64,000 nt of DNA from Brachyhypopomus gauderio (taxonomy: Eukaryota > Chordata > Actinopteri > Gymnotiformes > Hypopomidae), in assembly GCF_052324685.1 (NCBI RefSeq), contig NC_135223.1, forward strand, positions 3,468,668 to 3,532,667, in the 5' to 3' direction. Made by a program: the position numbers and the translations under genes. Of this stretch, positions 1 to 34,232 are shown in pieces. Each line of letters opens with the position of its first letter. The first letter of the stretch is position 1. The notes under the pieces were generated by a model that searched no databases, was not told the DNA's origin, and saw only the letters and a program-made list of their open reading frames with translations.

Positions 1-325
1 TGTTCACAGACGGCGGATGTCTTGAATGTGTTGACATGCGTACGCGATCCCAGAGTGTACAACGATGGCACAGTGTAGCGTCCCCTTAACAGTGAGGCGT
101 CATTGTCGGCGTGTTTCATAGTTCCATCATTACACAGTCAGAAGCATTTCAGAGAAACCTTCTAGTACAGTCAAACCACTTTCTTGACATTATACGTGAG
201 CTGTGTGTGTTTGCATGCTTCTATTGTATTTGCAGAGGTGGAACATCTAATCCCTAATCAGCCTAATTCAGTAATTGCAGTTTTGATCACAGCTCTGCCG
301 CCCACTATAGAACAGTGTGTTCCCT

Positions 326-625
326 CCGTCCTCCTCTCTCCCTCCATCTCTCTCTCCCACCAGCCCTCCATCCCTCTCTCTCTCTCTCCCACCATCTCTC
401 CCTCCATCCCCTCCATCTCTCTCTCCCTTCATTTCTCCCTCCATCCCTCCATCTCTCCCTCCATCCCTCTCTCTCTCTCTCCCACCATCTCTCCCTCCAT
501 CCCTCTCTCTCTCTCTCCCACCATCTCTCCCTCCATCCCTCTCTCTCTCTCTCTCCCACCATCTCTCCCTCCATCCCTCTCTCTCTCTCTCCCACCATCT
601 CTCCCTCCATCCCTCTCTCCCTACC
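326..625. repeat. CT-rich minisatellite, about 36 bp unit
   Basis: Pyrimidine-only DNA repeats a unit built from CCCTCTCTCTCTCTC plus CCACCATCTCTCCCTCCAT, with length variation. All frames are open simply because the unit lacks stop trinucleotides. Confidence 0.9.
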
Positions 626-1286
626 TGATTCCTTCCTTTCCTGCGTCCTGTCAGTGCACTTGACTGAAGTCAAATAATATATCAGCCAGGCGTAGCAGTG
701 CAGGGCTGGGGGTTTTTCTCCGCTCTCCTCCCTCCTGTGTGGGGAGGATGGATGTTTTACAGGGGGAACATTCATCACTGGTTATTTCCCTCTCTTTGTC
801 GGCTGGCAGTAAAAAAGCACTTAAACGCACATCAACAGAATAACAGTCATTTCCATGCATGTTTGCACACTCGTCGTTCTCATTAGTGGCTGCTCCATCG
901 AGCTCACTCTCTCTCACACACACACACACACACGAACACACACACGTATACACACTCGTATGCCACCCACCCCCCCTCTGCATTTGGGTCCCAGGGGCCG
1001 TGCTAGTTTAAAGAGTGGCCTTTCTGCCCATGGTGGAGGCCCCGCCATGTGGCCCTGTGGTGGTACAGAGCGCATGAGATGCTGTGCCTCTCTATCTCCC
1101 CTCTCTCTCTCTTTTTCTCTCTCTCTCTCACTCACTCACTCCTCTCTCACCCCCCCCCCCCCCCCCCCCGTCTGCACTCGTCCAACAATCAATTTCAGCA
1201 GTGCAGCCCATCGGCCCCCTGCCTACACCCATCAGCTCCACGCCCCAAAGCAGAATTACTCGCAGGGCCACTGCCCTCTGAATGAG

Positions 1287-1320
<34 letters not shown>

Positions 1321-2997
1321 ACAAGGAACCAATTAAAAGCATGGACCTTCATGTCAAACTGGGAGTTTTAGCTTCATTACGTTTTATTGCATCGTGCATA
1401 AATATTGATATCTATGTCCTTAAATATCTATGTCCTTTTATTTAATCAAGAACTAAAAGTACAAATAAACATGTAAAAATGTATCCAAACATGAAACATA
1501 TTAATCGTGAGAGTAGTTGCTTGTGTATCATTTTGCTCAGTAAACGTCTTGCCTTCTCTCACGACGTGAGTGGCGAAACGGTAAACGTGATGCAAAAACA
1601 ACAAATGACTGCAGATCGTTTAGCGGTTTTGTCCTGCGTCATTCGGCAGCAAACATCGCAGACCTCAACCCCAGTCCTCGTTGTGCGTGCGGGCTCTTCA
1701 GACATGTACATGCGCGAGTTGCAACAGCGCGAGTTTTTGCCTTTTGTGGGCGTCGGACTCTGCGGTTGAAGGTCGGCCCGAGTCGCGCCGTCCCGATCGG
1801 CGGGATGATGAGCCGCTGCAGATTGATGGCGTCCTGACAAAAAGAGCGGCGCGTTAACGAAGTCACTGTCTCCGTCTTCTTGGAGGGGTGTCCTCATTTA
1901 TAAAGCGGCGTCAGTCAGAGGACGGGGCGGGACCGGTTGGGTCGGGACCGGACAACGGCTTTGGAATGTCGAGGAAGCCGGAGTTCCCTGATTAAAGCTC
2001 GTATGCCGTGAGTTTTATTCCAGGAGTGGTTTGCGTAGGATACGATATCCCGCATGGTGCGGTGCGTATGTGCGTATGTGCAGGCGGGAGGGGCCGCGCC
2101 ATGGCAACCGCCAATAAACGTCACGATTGGCCTCATGGCGAGGTCCGGCCGGATCGGTCCCCTTGTGCCACCGCCGACCGGTTAAACCGGCTCTTTTGTC
2201 ACATACTTCTCTGCTGTGCTTTAAGCATCCTAGCAGGTGAAACTGATCCCAGATCAGGTGAGCTAGTCTGTGTTCTGGAGGCGGGGAGGAGGGTGTCGGC
2301 GGCGATGCCCCCCTGCAGTGTGTGAAGAGGCAGTGAGCTCATGGAGTCTGATTCCCCCCCCCCCCCCTACACACACCCCCACTCCTCCCGGTTGTAATGA
2401 AGTTTGACATTTCGTTTGCCGAGAGCAGCGGTGTGTGCCTGCCCGTGCCTTGATTAGCCTGCTCTAATTGACTATAATAAGAAGGAGGTAGTGATTGTGT
2501 TCACAGAGTTCTTTTTTTTCTATTTCTTTTTTTTCCTCCCCCTTTCATTAATTGCAGCCATTGCCTTTGATTAGGGACGGGGGGTTGCTCTCTCGACTGC
2601 CGTGGGGGGGGCTGGGGGTCTTTGTCGAAAAATTACCGCTAGCACCCAGCGAGCTCTCGAATTACCGGAGGAAGTTTGTCCTCGCTTATGGAAGGGCAGA
2701 AAATAGAGAGTAAAAGATGAGAAAGAGAGAGAAAGAGAGAGAGTGAGAGAGAGCGACAAAGAAACGAGTTAACATCCCCACCTTTCGCCATCGCCCGCGG
2801 CCCTCATCACCAGAGCCTGGGTTTTTAAGCTCCGCCCCCTGCCGGGAAGGTAATGGGCTATAATTGCAGGTTAGCTCTCCGCCTTCTTCCTCCACCCTTC
2901 ATCGGAAAAGACTCCGACTCCACTTCTGCTCTGGACGCGAAACGGCCGACGACCCCTCCCGCACTTCATTATACGCCGCCGGTAACGCCTAACCGAG

Positions 2998-3037
<40 letters not shown>
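2998..3037. repeat. 40-base poly-C run
   Basis: An uninterrupted run of about 40 C bases. Its exact length in an assembly should be treated with caution. Confidence 0.85.
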
Positions 3038-3921
3038 ACTTCCTGCTGAGCTGGCCTGGCGGCCATTTTGGCTCTTTCTCTGAAGCGGTTTCCATCAGAG
3101 CATATGACGAGTAATTAAGCAGCTCGGAGAGGCCTTTTGAACATGGGGCAAATCGGGGTTATTTATGGCTAACCAGGCCATATATGATCTTACACTTGGT
3201 TTCTTATAAGAAAAAAATATTAACCTCCATTCAAAAAGATTTTTGCAAGTAGCACGAGAGTATGAATTCAAACAAAAAAAAAACTACTTAAAACTTAAAT
3301 GCCGGAGTGGCATGTGAGCCGTCTGCCGGTGTCGTGGAGGCGGATCTGAACGTAGCAGGAGGGGCTGATGGGCCGTGAGCGTCCACGGTTAGCTGGCCCT
3401 GCGGCAGGCGTAATGGCACGGCGCAGTGGGCTAGCGCCTCGGCTCAGTGAAAAGGTAAAAGCAAAAGTTATTTCATGTAAGAGGAGCTTGGTTAGGTCAC
3501 GTAAAAGTAGCCTCCACTGACAGGGCTTCAGGGTGCCGTTTCGTTTAGAAAGTTTTCGTTCGCTGTGGCTATGTGAGCTACGGGCTGGTGGGTATGTCCC
3601 TCGCAAAGTCGTTTTTGGGATTAAAAACCGGATCTATTTTTCCTAAGCAACTGTTTTGGGCCGTCGTTTTTTTTCCCACCTATTCCCGCTGTTTGCAGTG
3701 TCGTTAATTTGTGCCCCTAATAGCTGAGGTCATCGCTCTCCCCTCTCACCCTTATTGACTTTGATTGTGTGAATAAAACCATATGAATGAATCCGAGGTC
3801 TTCAGAGGTCTTGAGTGAGAGACAGGGGCAGGCTTCCACTTTAACCTCACGCTGTAGCACACAATACACCCTCTGGCACTGAACAGGTTGAGTGTTCTCC
3901 CCCCGCCCTCACACACCATAC

Positions 3922-3922
<1 letters not shown>

Positions 3923-3981
<59 letters not shown>

Positions 3982-4040
3982 CGAGCGCGCGCGCATGCGT
4001 GCATGAGCATACATACACACGTGTGTGTGTGTGTGTGTGT

Positions 4041-4103
<63 letters not shown>

Positions 4104-4152
4104 TGTGTGTGCTCGAGCGCACGCGCATGCGTGCATGAGCATACATACACAC

Positions 4153-4207
<55 letters not shown>
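3923..4207. repeat. composite GT array with duplicated GC/CATG spacer
   Basis: Three GT arrays are separated by two copies of a spacer of about 45 bp (3980-4020 and 4111-4153). Each spacer begins GCTCGAGCGC and continues through GCATGCGTGCATGAGC. The copies differ at one or two bases, so a higher-order unit of about 131 bp has been duplicated. Confidence 0.88.
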
Positions 4208-4210
<3 letters not shown>

Positions 4211-5107
4211 CTCCTCTGCCCCCAGCTGTCTGCTGCGTCTAATGATCAGTCCCAGGGGGGCTGCTGGGATGAGGAGTGTGGAAATTGAAACAGACGTTTG
4301 CACCGGCGCTGCGTCGTGTGTGGCAGCTGTGAGCCCCCCGTTCAGGGCTGGAGAGGGCCAATGCCACCTCAGATCCATGAATATCAACGACCACACCCCC
4401 CCCCCCCCGCGCGCTCCCGTCGGCCCATTACACCACCAGGACGGGTCAGATTAGCTTAACGGGCTTCTAATTGGGAGTCAAATCGGGCCGTAAAGATCAA
4501 GAGGAGAAGCAGCGGAACGCGAGGAGACGCTGATCTGGAGTCAGTTAGATCCCTCTTCATCTGACTCCGCGTCAAGAAATTTTTCTTTCAGCTCCGTTCC
4601 TTCCGTGACCCGGAGCTGTATATTGGCGTTGATGTTCTGTGGACTTTGTGAGGTTGCAGTGTTAAAGGTGAAGAGTGGAAATGGCACAGTGAACCGTAGT
4701 GACGGTACAGGACAGTCTTACTTACACCCATCAGCTGGTTCCCGTCCCAGTGCCAGAACAGCCGCCTTCGCCTCCTCGCGGCCCAAATGAGGAGCGCTGG
4801 GTAACCCGCCCCGCCCTGAGTGAGCTCGCAGGCGGGTCATAGGGGGTCGGGCGTCGGGGGTGGTGCAGCCCACATTGGCCGCATGGAGCCTGAGGCGGGT
4901 GTGCGGTGGTGGAGGTGGTGTTGGAGGCTCCTCCATCCTCCCCCAACACCCCCCCCCCCCCCCACGCTCTGCCCGGCCCGCTTAAAGAACTCCCTGAAGG
5001 GATCAGCCAAATTAGGTCTAATGTTCCACGCCAGCTAATGGCCACCACTGCCATTAGAATATGCAGCGCTTGGCACCGCAGGTTTTTGGATGTTCCCAGA
5101 CCACTGT

Positions 5108-5108
<1 letters not shown>

Positions 5109-5193
<85 letters not shown>

Positions 5194-5309
5194 ACACATA
5201 CACACACCCACACCCAGGCCTGTGGAGATGAATGGAGTTTGCAACACCACAATGAGCTTTTGATGCCAAGACAATAGAGGGAGCTGCCAGCATCTGACGC
5301 ACAGTGTGA

Positions 5310-5384
<75 letters not shown>

Positions 5385-5565
5385 GCTGTGTGTGTCGCTG
5401 TGTATGTGCGTGTAGGAGGTCTTAGCAATATGGGGTTCACTTTGCCAAGGCCTTCTGCCCTGGGGCTTGGTGAGGGGTTGTGGGTAATGGCATCCTGGGG
5501 GGACAGGAAAGTGATGTCCAAGTGTCAAGAGGCTTAGAAGGATGGCCATAGCCTCCCTATTGACA

Positions 5566-5611
<46 letters not shown>
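5109..5611. repeat. cluster of CA and GT microsatellites
   Basis: A CA array (5109-5216), a GT array (5310-5408) and another CA array (5565-5611) alternate in orientation within 500 bp, separated by unique spacers. Confidence 0.92.
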
Positions 5612-5614
<3 letters not shown>

Positions 5615-5943
5615 CCATATACACATCAGGTGCGTCAGGTTAATATCACATTTATATAAATCACCTTACACCAAGCCTGTATTACTTCTACGCCAGCATG
5701 ACTCCCGGTCTGTCCCCTCACACAGACGGACCTCAACCGGGCCCTGGTTTTCGTTCGTGTATCCTTCCTCTTCTGTGGGAGACTGTACTGCTCACAGGAG
5801 CTCCTGCTGCTGTTCTCATTTCTTTTGGAGCTTTAGAAAAGACACTACCAGACATACTGTTTATTCACCATGCGCTATCGAGTCACGTGACCCGTCATGA
5901 GAGAATTTCATTTTTGGTAAACACCAAATGTGTCTCCCTCTAG

Positions 5944-27761
<21,818 letters not shown>

Positions 27762-28559
27762 CGGCGACGTTACAACCCCCCCCGTACCCTGCACCGTACC
27801 CCGCACCGTACGGCTCCAGTGTCCTGCTGCTCCTGCGTGTCCCGCCGCCACACCGTCATCCTCGCAGTGAACTTCCACTACCCACCGTCCTCACTGTCCC
27901 GGGTTAATGTTGTAAGATGCCTTCCCTTCGGCGAAGACCGTGCTGCCCTGTTTATCTGACCAATGCTACTGTGTCGCGTCTGGGCCGTCTAGACGCGGAC
28001 GTCTCCCCGTCACTCCTCGTTAGGACTAAAATCGTGGCCCATCAAACTCAGAGTAGGGGCAGCAAAGACTGAGCCTGTTCAGATTCCCTGTGTGTTGTGT
28101 GGTCTTCCACCAGAGTCCAATATAACATGGATCCACACACACACACTCACACACACAAACATATATATTCCTTTTTCCTTAGAGCTCATCACAAGAGTTC
28201 TGCAGTTTCTTCCTGAAACAATTCTGAAGAAAACCTTGTAAGCTGATTAGGGAAAACTGTCTGAGTTTTAGCGCACCGTTTTAGTAAGGGACACCTTGTC
28301 CAACGTGATTTTTATTTTTTTATTTTATTTTTTTGTCCTGTCGCACCTTCCGCTCATCTAAGAATTTTTACTGGTGTTCATCAAACTCAATGGCTCCCTA
28401 AGAATACCTCTTCAGTTGGACCAAAAAAAAATCTCCTGAAGGGCATGATTACCCTGAGAATAATGTGTCATTATCAGGCCTTTGTAAGATGGACTTCTAG
28501 AGGGAGTCTGAAGTGTTCTCATGGCTTGACACTGGGGTCTCGCTCCCTAAAAATTTGTG

Positions 28560-28562
<3 letters not shown>

Positions 28563-28631
<69 letters not shown>
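28563..28631. repeat. TA microsatellite in the agap3 3' UTR
   Basis: About 34 TA units without interruption lie 800 bases after the stop codon. Confidence 0.95.
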
Positions 28632-28633
<2 letters not shown>

Positions 28634-29386
28634 AAGGAGACATCAGTGACTGGCAGATAGCAGTGACCCCACACTAGGTAATATAACATTTGCTGTGAAC
28701 TTGTGTGTATGGGTGTGTGTATGAGTGTTGGTGTGAGTGCCTGTTTACCTCCTCCATACTTGAGACTGACGAGGACATGACCGTTTTGTATTCTGTACTG
28801 ATATAGACTAGGATTCTACAAATAGAAAATTCAGGACGGTACAGCGGATTATGTACAGATCTGTGTATATAGTAGCTAATCTTTCCCTTATCTTTCCCTG
28901 TGACGGCCTCATCTGCACCCATTTAGGTACTAAACTGTTGGCGAAAGAGAAGCTTGTCCAATGGTGTTGCCTCTGTATTGACCCTTAACTGAATATGAGG
29001 AGCGTTCAGAAATCCTGAGCTGTTTAAAGGAATAGTCGAACTGAAATGGCTAACCAGGTCGCTAACCTATGACTGTGCGCTCGCAACGGCGAGTTAGCAT
29101 TAGCGCACCTGCACGATGCTAACTGACCCTCCTTTGGCTGCCGTTTGACATTAGCCATGTTAGTGTTTCATTTCTAAACTACTCCTTTTAATCGTTTCGA
29201 ACAAAGCAACAGGATTATTTCTAACTAGTCACATATGCCGAACTGAGGGCCACTGTAGTAGCAAGGGAAAACTCCTTAGAGCCTGAAACACATAAAAACC
29301 TGTTGATTTTTCTCTTTATACCATATAATGCGTTTATGTTCCCAGAGTGTTTGGCACAGGTGGTAATCCAGACACAGTATGGAGCA

Positions 29387-29545
29387 CGGACGTAATTTTG
29401 GGGGGGGACGGGGGGGGGGACATGTCCCCCCCACTTTTTCAAAAGCCGGCCTTGGTCCCCCCCAGTTTTTACGGTTAAAACCAAATATTTAAATAGCGAC
29501 GAATCTATGTCCCCCCCTACTTTTGAAATCAAAATTACATCCATG
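29387..29545. mobile_element. small inverted-repeat DNA element (MITE-like) in the agap3 3' UTR
   Basis: The ends GGACGTAATTTTG and CAAAATTACATCC form terminal inverted repeats with one mismatch. The 159 bp body is C/G-run-rich (CCCCCCCACTTTT and similar). A direct repeat GTATGGAGCA flanks it on both sides (29377-29386 and 29546-29555) and is read as the target site duplication. There is no coding capacity. The superfamily is uncertain; the duplication of 9-10 bp could fit a MULE-like element, or an hAT element with extra flanking identity. Confidence 0.8.
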
Positions 29546-30722
29546 GTATGGAGCATTTGATCAGCTGTACGAGGAAGTATAGTCTCTGTTCATACTGCCC
29601 ATGTCTGACATGGCCTTGGTGGGATCATTGAAGTTATTTAAAATCATGCACACGGCCCAGAAGTGTCTCCCACCCCTCCGCATGGTTTGGTAGATACGCC
29701 TTTATTAAATAATGATACCATTATTTAACTGGATCACAGTTCAAATACTTTTACAAGTTGGTAGGAAGAAAAATGATAGTAATTCATTGCTCTGCTGTGA
29801 GCAATTACACAGCTTTAAGTTAATGGTTCATTTTAAATTTTAACATGTGCTTCATTACTAGGTCACTGATGCTTTATATTTTTCAACAAACAGAAGATTT
29901 GAAATGGTGGATTTTATTTCGGACTGAGTTACTATGACGTTGGAATATGTGGTTTCGTTTCCAAGACTGAATAACAGTGTTTTGCCCTGTTTAAATATAA
30001 CAAGCTCATAGGTCAAACACTGAAGGTGTCAACATGCTGAATAAGTTATGCTTTCAGCTGATTGGCCGACGCTACTTTCAAATCGATCCTATCCTGGCTT
30101 ATATTTCTACTGTCCATGATACTGGTTGGCTAAGCTCTCACCAGGCCAAGGTCACACCCCTAGCCCACCCCCTCCGCTTACCTCAGCTCACTCACAGATT
30201 CAGTTATGGGACACAGAGGGAGGTGAAGCTCGCTCACCCCCCCCCCCCCCCCCACCCCCACCATCAAAGCTCCGCCGTGTCTGGGCGGAGCAGGCAGTTC
30301 ACCACTGGCATGGAGAGGGTCACGGTTCCTCGGCCCCCAGGGTTATCAGCTGACTGAAGTGCAGTCAGTACCTGTACTGTGCTCGGTTATAACCAGCCAT
30401 ATCCTCCTGGAGAAGACGTCCGGGCCCTTCTCAAAGCTTCTCTTTGTCTTCACATACTTTGCTTTGGTCTCAGTGTGTCCGCCATCACATTGTCAGACCG
30501 TCAAAGGTACTTTGTGTATAATGTTGTACATTTGACATATTTATAAAAGCCGGATGTAAATATTGTTTTTTTTGGTTGTTATTGTTGCTTTTTTGGAATT
30601 TTTGTCCGTTTTATTATTTTCTTTGAATTTCCTGTTGTTTTTACACTCTGCTCCGAACGTGATGAAGTGACTTCATGAGAGTTAGCTGTTGTGTGCTTGG
30701 ATGCTTGGCTGCCTATTGACAT

Positions 30723-30740
30723 AATAAACACTCCAATAAA
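30723..30740 (+). promoter_or_regulatory. agap3: tandem AATAAA polyadenylation signals of agap3
   Basis: Two canonical AATAAA hexamers lie six bases apart at 30723-30728 and 30735-30740. They are about 3 kb after the agap3 stop and follow a T-rich element. They are the best candidate 3' end for the gene. Confidence 0.6.
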
Positions 30741-31193
30741 ATGATTTATACCATAGTATGCGCAAGTGTTGTTTTTACATTAATCAGTTTATTCACTATA
30801 GCAAAACAACGCCCTATGGTTAATCACAAAAAAAGGGGAAATTTGGTACATCTCCAACGCCTGCCTGTTTCTACTTATCCGTGTGCACGTTCTGTTTCTG
30901 TTCCCCATCCCTCTCTCCACTCGTCCCCCATGCTGTCTCCATCTCTCCCGCCGCATCCGTGTGGCGTTTTTCCGTATTCCTTCCCCGTGTCTTTCCTGTT
31001 GCATACGCCTGCTCGGTGTCCCGGGCCCCGCTCCTTCCTCCTCCACCCTCCTCCACCCTCCTCCTCCTCCAGCGGCCCCCTGACTCTCACCCCCGCCCTG
31101 CCGCCGTCTCACCTTCTCCCCGCTGGTCGCCTCCACCTGTCTGTCTCTTGGTCTCTCGCACTCATCCTCTTGTCTCACATCTATTCCTGCTGT

Positions 31194-31235
31194 GCTCTCT
31201 CTCTCTCTCCCTCCTGCCTATTCTCTCCCTCTCTC

Positions 31236-31292
<57 letters not shown>
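31194..31292. repeat. CT microsatellite
   Basis: A CT array with a few CCT interruptions, in the agap3-gbx1 intergenic space. Confidence 0.92.
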
Positions 31293-31293
<1 letters not shown>

Positions 31294-31309
31294 TCCCCCC
31301 ACGTTAATT

Positions 31310-31560
31310 TGCTTGAGAATGCATTAGGCGTAATGAGAACCGAAGGCCGAGGGAATCCTCCAGGGTTCCATTAATCATTGCTCCTCAGACAGCCAACCTT
31401 GATTACAAGTGGCAAGAAATTCATTAGAGTCGCGCCTCTGACAACTTTTATCTCCGCCACTGGATCTGACTCATTAGGCAGCCAAATTAAGGCTATGATG
31501 GCCCTGATGAAATTCATCGCTTGTTTATCTTGTGCGATTTGATGCATCTGCCCATATTTC
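31310..31560. promoter_or_regulatory. candidate regulatory segment between agap3 and gbx1
   Basis: The segment directly follows the CT array. It is unique and holds GTTAATTTGC, CATTAATCATTG, ATTCATTAG and CCAAATTAAGG motifs at moderate spacing. Confidence 0.25.
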
Positions 31561-34185
31561 AGCCTCGTGGGCGTCCCCCCAGACACACCCCAGGATTCAA
31601 GCCTCCACCCAGCGTGCTGCTGCCCCGGAGTGTGGCGTACTGGGGCCGGGGAGATCCGGCCCGGCCCGTGCCGCGTGCTATACCCAAACGATTGGGCTTT
31701 TTTTGGGGGGGGGGGGACTTAGCAGAGGGAACTTGTTAGGTAACGATATGCTGAAGGAAACGAAGCAATTAAACCGTTCATTTTAGGGACATGATGAGTG
31801 TCACGTCGACAGTAGCGAGAGACTGGCGGTGCGGGAGCTCTGATCCACGAGCAGTTGGGCTCCTCACGTTCTGATGGATGTTCTTGTAAGGCCAGGGCCG
31901 TTGATCATACGGTAGTTCGACTGCTCCGAGACGGCTGCTGTGTGGGCCTGGAAGTTCCTTCAGTACCGTGGGAGAAGCAACGCTAAGGGCGTAGTGCGTG
32001 TGTGTTTTGATAACAGCGTTCAAGCACAAACAATGATAAAATACCAATTAAGCAATATACCTAACTGTTAGAATGAATATGCTGATAACAGCTGACTTGA
32101 AATCAAACCAAGTGGAGGTTTCTTCATTTTATATGGCAGTTAAATTTTTTATTCCCCGTTCTTTCGTTTTATTTTCTTACATGTTAACAGAGTATACAGA
32201 CCACCAAATGGTGCAATCAACCCTGACGGAGGTCTTAAGTGAACATCACCTGCACTGCTCAGACTTACAGACCTGCAAATCTGCTTGGGGTGGCATTTGC
32301 AGCAGGATCACTGGGAAATAATGCAGCAGTCAGATTTGGTGCGTGCAAATCCCCGCAGAAAGCAGCTGAAGTTGAAGAGTGACATCTGTTTGACAACGGA
32401 GGTGTCTCCACTGCTCATGTCAAAACGATGATTGCCCTGTTCGCTCCGACGGTAGTGTTCACCCTTGATTGCATGACTTGGCTGTTTTTGTGTCGGTACA
32501 GTGGAAGGCAGCAGCGTGCTGTAGGCCATCAGGGCCTGAGATTACTCAAAGGTCGCGGCCCTGACCCCTTAGCTCGTATACCTTACCTTGAGCGTCAGTG
32601 GGGAGTGGCGACCTGCTCAACAAACCGTTATATTAACCATATCACTTGCTGACTAATAGTAACGGATTTTCATCTTCTCACACTGTGCTGATTGTAAGTG
32701 AGAGGAGTAATGTCATGCTACTATACTACAGGAAACGTGAAAACACTATTCATTAGATTTGAAGGGCCACTGTAATCACCGTGGTGCTTTTATAGGATTT
32801 CATTTAAACTATTGTTTACGCTTCTCTCTTTTGATGTGTTGTAATATGGCCAGGTAACTCCCAGAGCCCTTCACCTAGCACCTGGACTGTTGTTGTTGTT
32901 GTTTATTTTTCATTCACTTTGACGTTTGACGACGGCTCTGTGTCTGTAAAGTCAGACGTTCAGGTGGATGTTTTTTAAAACCTATGACACCTCAGAGGAA
33001 ATCTTAGCGCTTACGATAGAAAACAGCTTATGGATATGTTATATTACGTTTTTTTTTAATGACTGACGAGTCACGAAGCAGTATTGTAGGCCTGTGTCTA
33101 AAGGTATTAAACTTTTCGAATTATTTATGGTTTCGGTAATATTACGGCGATACTTAAGCCACAATGAAGTTTGGACCATATGAATCCTACTTTGTAAACT
33201 TGTACTGGAGCGCTCGACATTATTCAGAAGCACACTGAGGATGCACACCTGCTGAGCGCCATAGAGCGGCAGCGATGAAGTCGAGACGTCTTAATGTTGT
33301 TTAATGGTGTTTGTGAGAGGAGCGACGCTGCCCCCCTCCAGTGCAGCCGTTTCATTTCCCCCAAGCTGAAGTGGAAGGAAAATACTCGTGTCGTTCGTGG
33401 GAGTGTTGTCAGTGTGTCAGGATCCGCAGATAAAACGGTCAGCGTTTGGTTGGTAAGCGGTGTTGTAAATTCATTGCCAACGTTAGGCGTTTTTAGGACA
33501 CAATAAGATTCTCTCGTATGAGTGTGTAACGATCAGAGAGGCTAGACAGTTTTGCAAGTTTGAAATCAAGTTACGAGCCCTTGCCACAAACTACATATCT
33601 TCGTGATTTCATTTGTCAAGATATTACACCTGAACGCAAACTCGCTTATTACATTTTCAAGTATGTGCATGAATATCACGTGTTTTGACTTGCCAATCAA
33701 TCCACCATAGTTTAAAAAATACACTCGTTGTAACTACTGTATATCATCTGTTTTTAAAAAAAAAGTTATAATTGCATACAAGTCTTGGGAGCCTGGGGCC
33801 CTCACTACCAGAACCACAGAAAGCGAGAGAGCGAGATTGATGTTGAAGATCATTACTGTTAGGTGAATATGACCAGTGTAGGAATCCATCACTTTCTGCC
33901 TTTGACAACATGGACTCCTAAAGAGAGACAAATGAGTCTCAAACTCATTAACAAAACCTCCTCACTCTCTCTCTGTCTCTCTCTCTTTCTCTCTCTGTTT
34001 TTTTCCATTTTGCCAAAATGATCATGGAACAAGGAGGAAAGATTTTGAATTACTATTTTTTTACCATTTTGAAGTTATGTGAAAATAACATATTTACTTG
34101 ACGAGATTTGAGTAGGCAACCTTCTAAATGGTAACATTAGCATAGCATCTGAGATGTGCATTTAAATGTTGGAAACGTTTTTACC

Positions 34186-34228
<43 letters not shown>
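34186..34228. repeat. TA microsatellite
   Basis: About 20 TA units. A nearby inverted AAGGCCTTTTAAGGCCT lies at 34232-34247. Confidence 0.9.

Positions 34229-34232
<4 letters not shown>

Larger units (their letters stand above)
1..5943 (+). other. agap3: agap3 intron, 3' portion (upstream exon outside the window)
   Basis: No exon was recognised. The stretch holds the CT array at 326-625, poly-C runs at 1150-1169 and 2998-3037, a GT composite at 3923-4207 and CA/GT arrays at 5109-5216, 5310-5408 and 5565-5611. Between the repeats are G+C-balanced unique segments with scattered TAAT motifs (for example 3100-3200 and 4980-5070). Confidence 0.7.
27762..30760 (+). other. agap3: agap3 3' UTR (inferred)
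   Basis: There is no further coding exon, and the first convincing polyadenylation signals downstream of the stop are two AATAAA motifs at 30723-30728 and 30735-30740. The stretch contains a TA dinucleotide array at 28563-28631, a 159 bp transposon-like insertion at 29387-29545 and a T-rich segment at 30540-30640 just before the poly(A) signals. Extent is inferred, because no transcript evidence is available. Confidence 0.6.

Noticed and set aside
33294-33506. Short frame containing GSADKTVSVW, reminiscent of a WD40 repeat
   Set aside because: Only about ten residues match, flanking sequence does not continue the repeat, and there are no convincing splice sites for further repeats.
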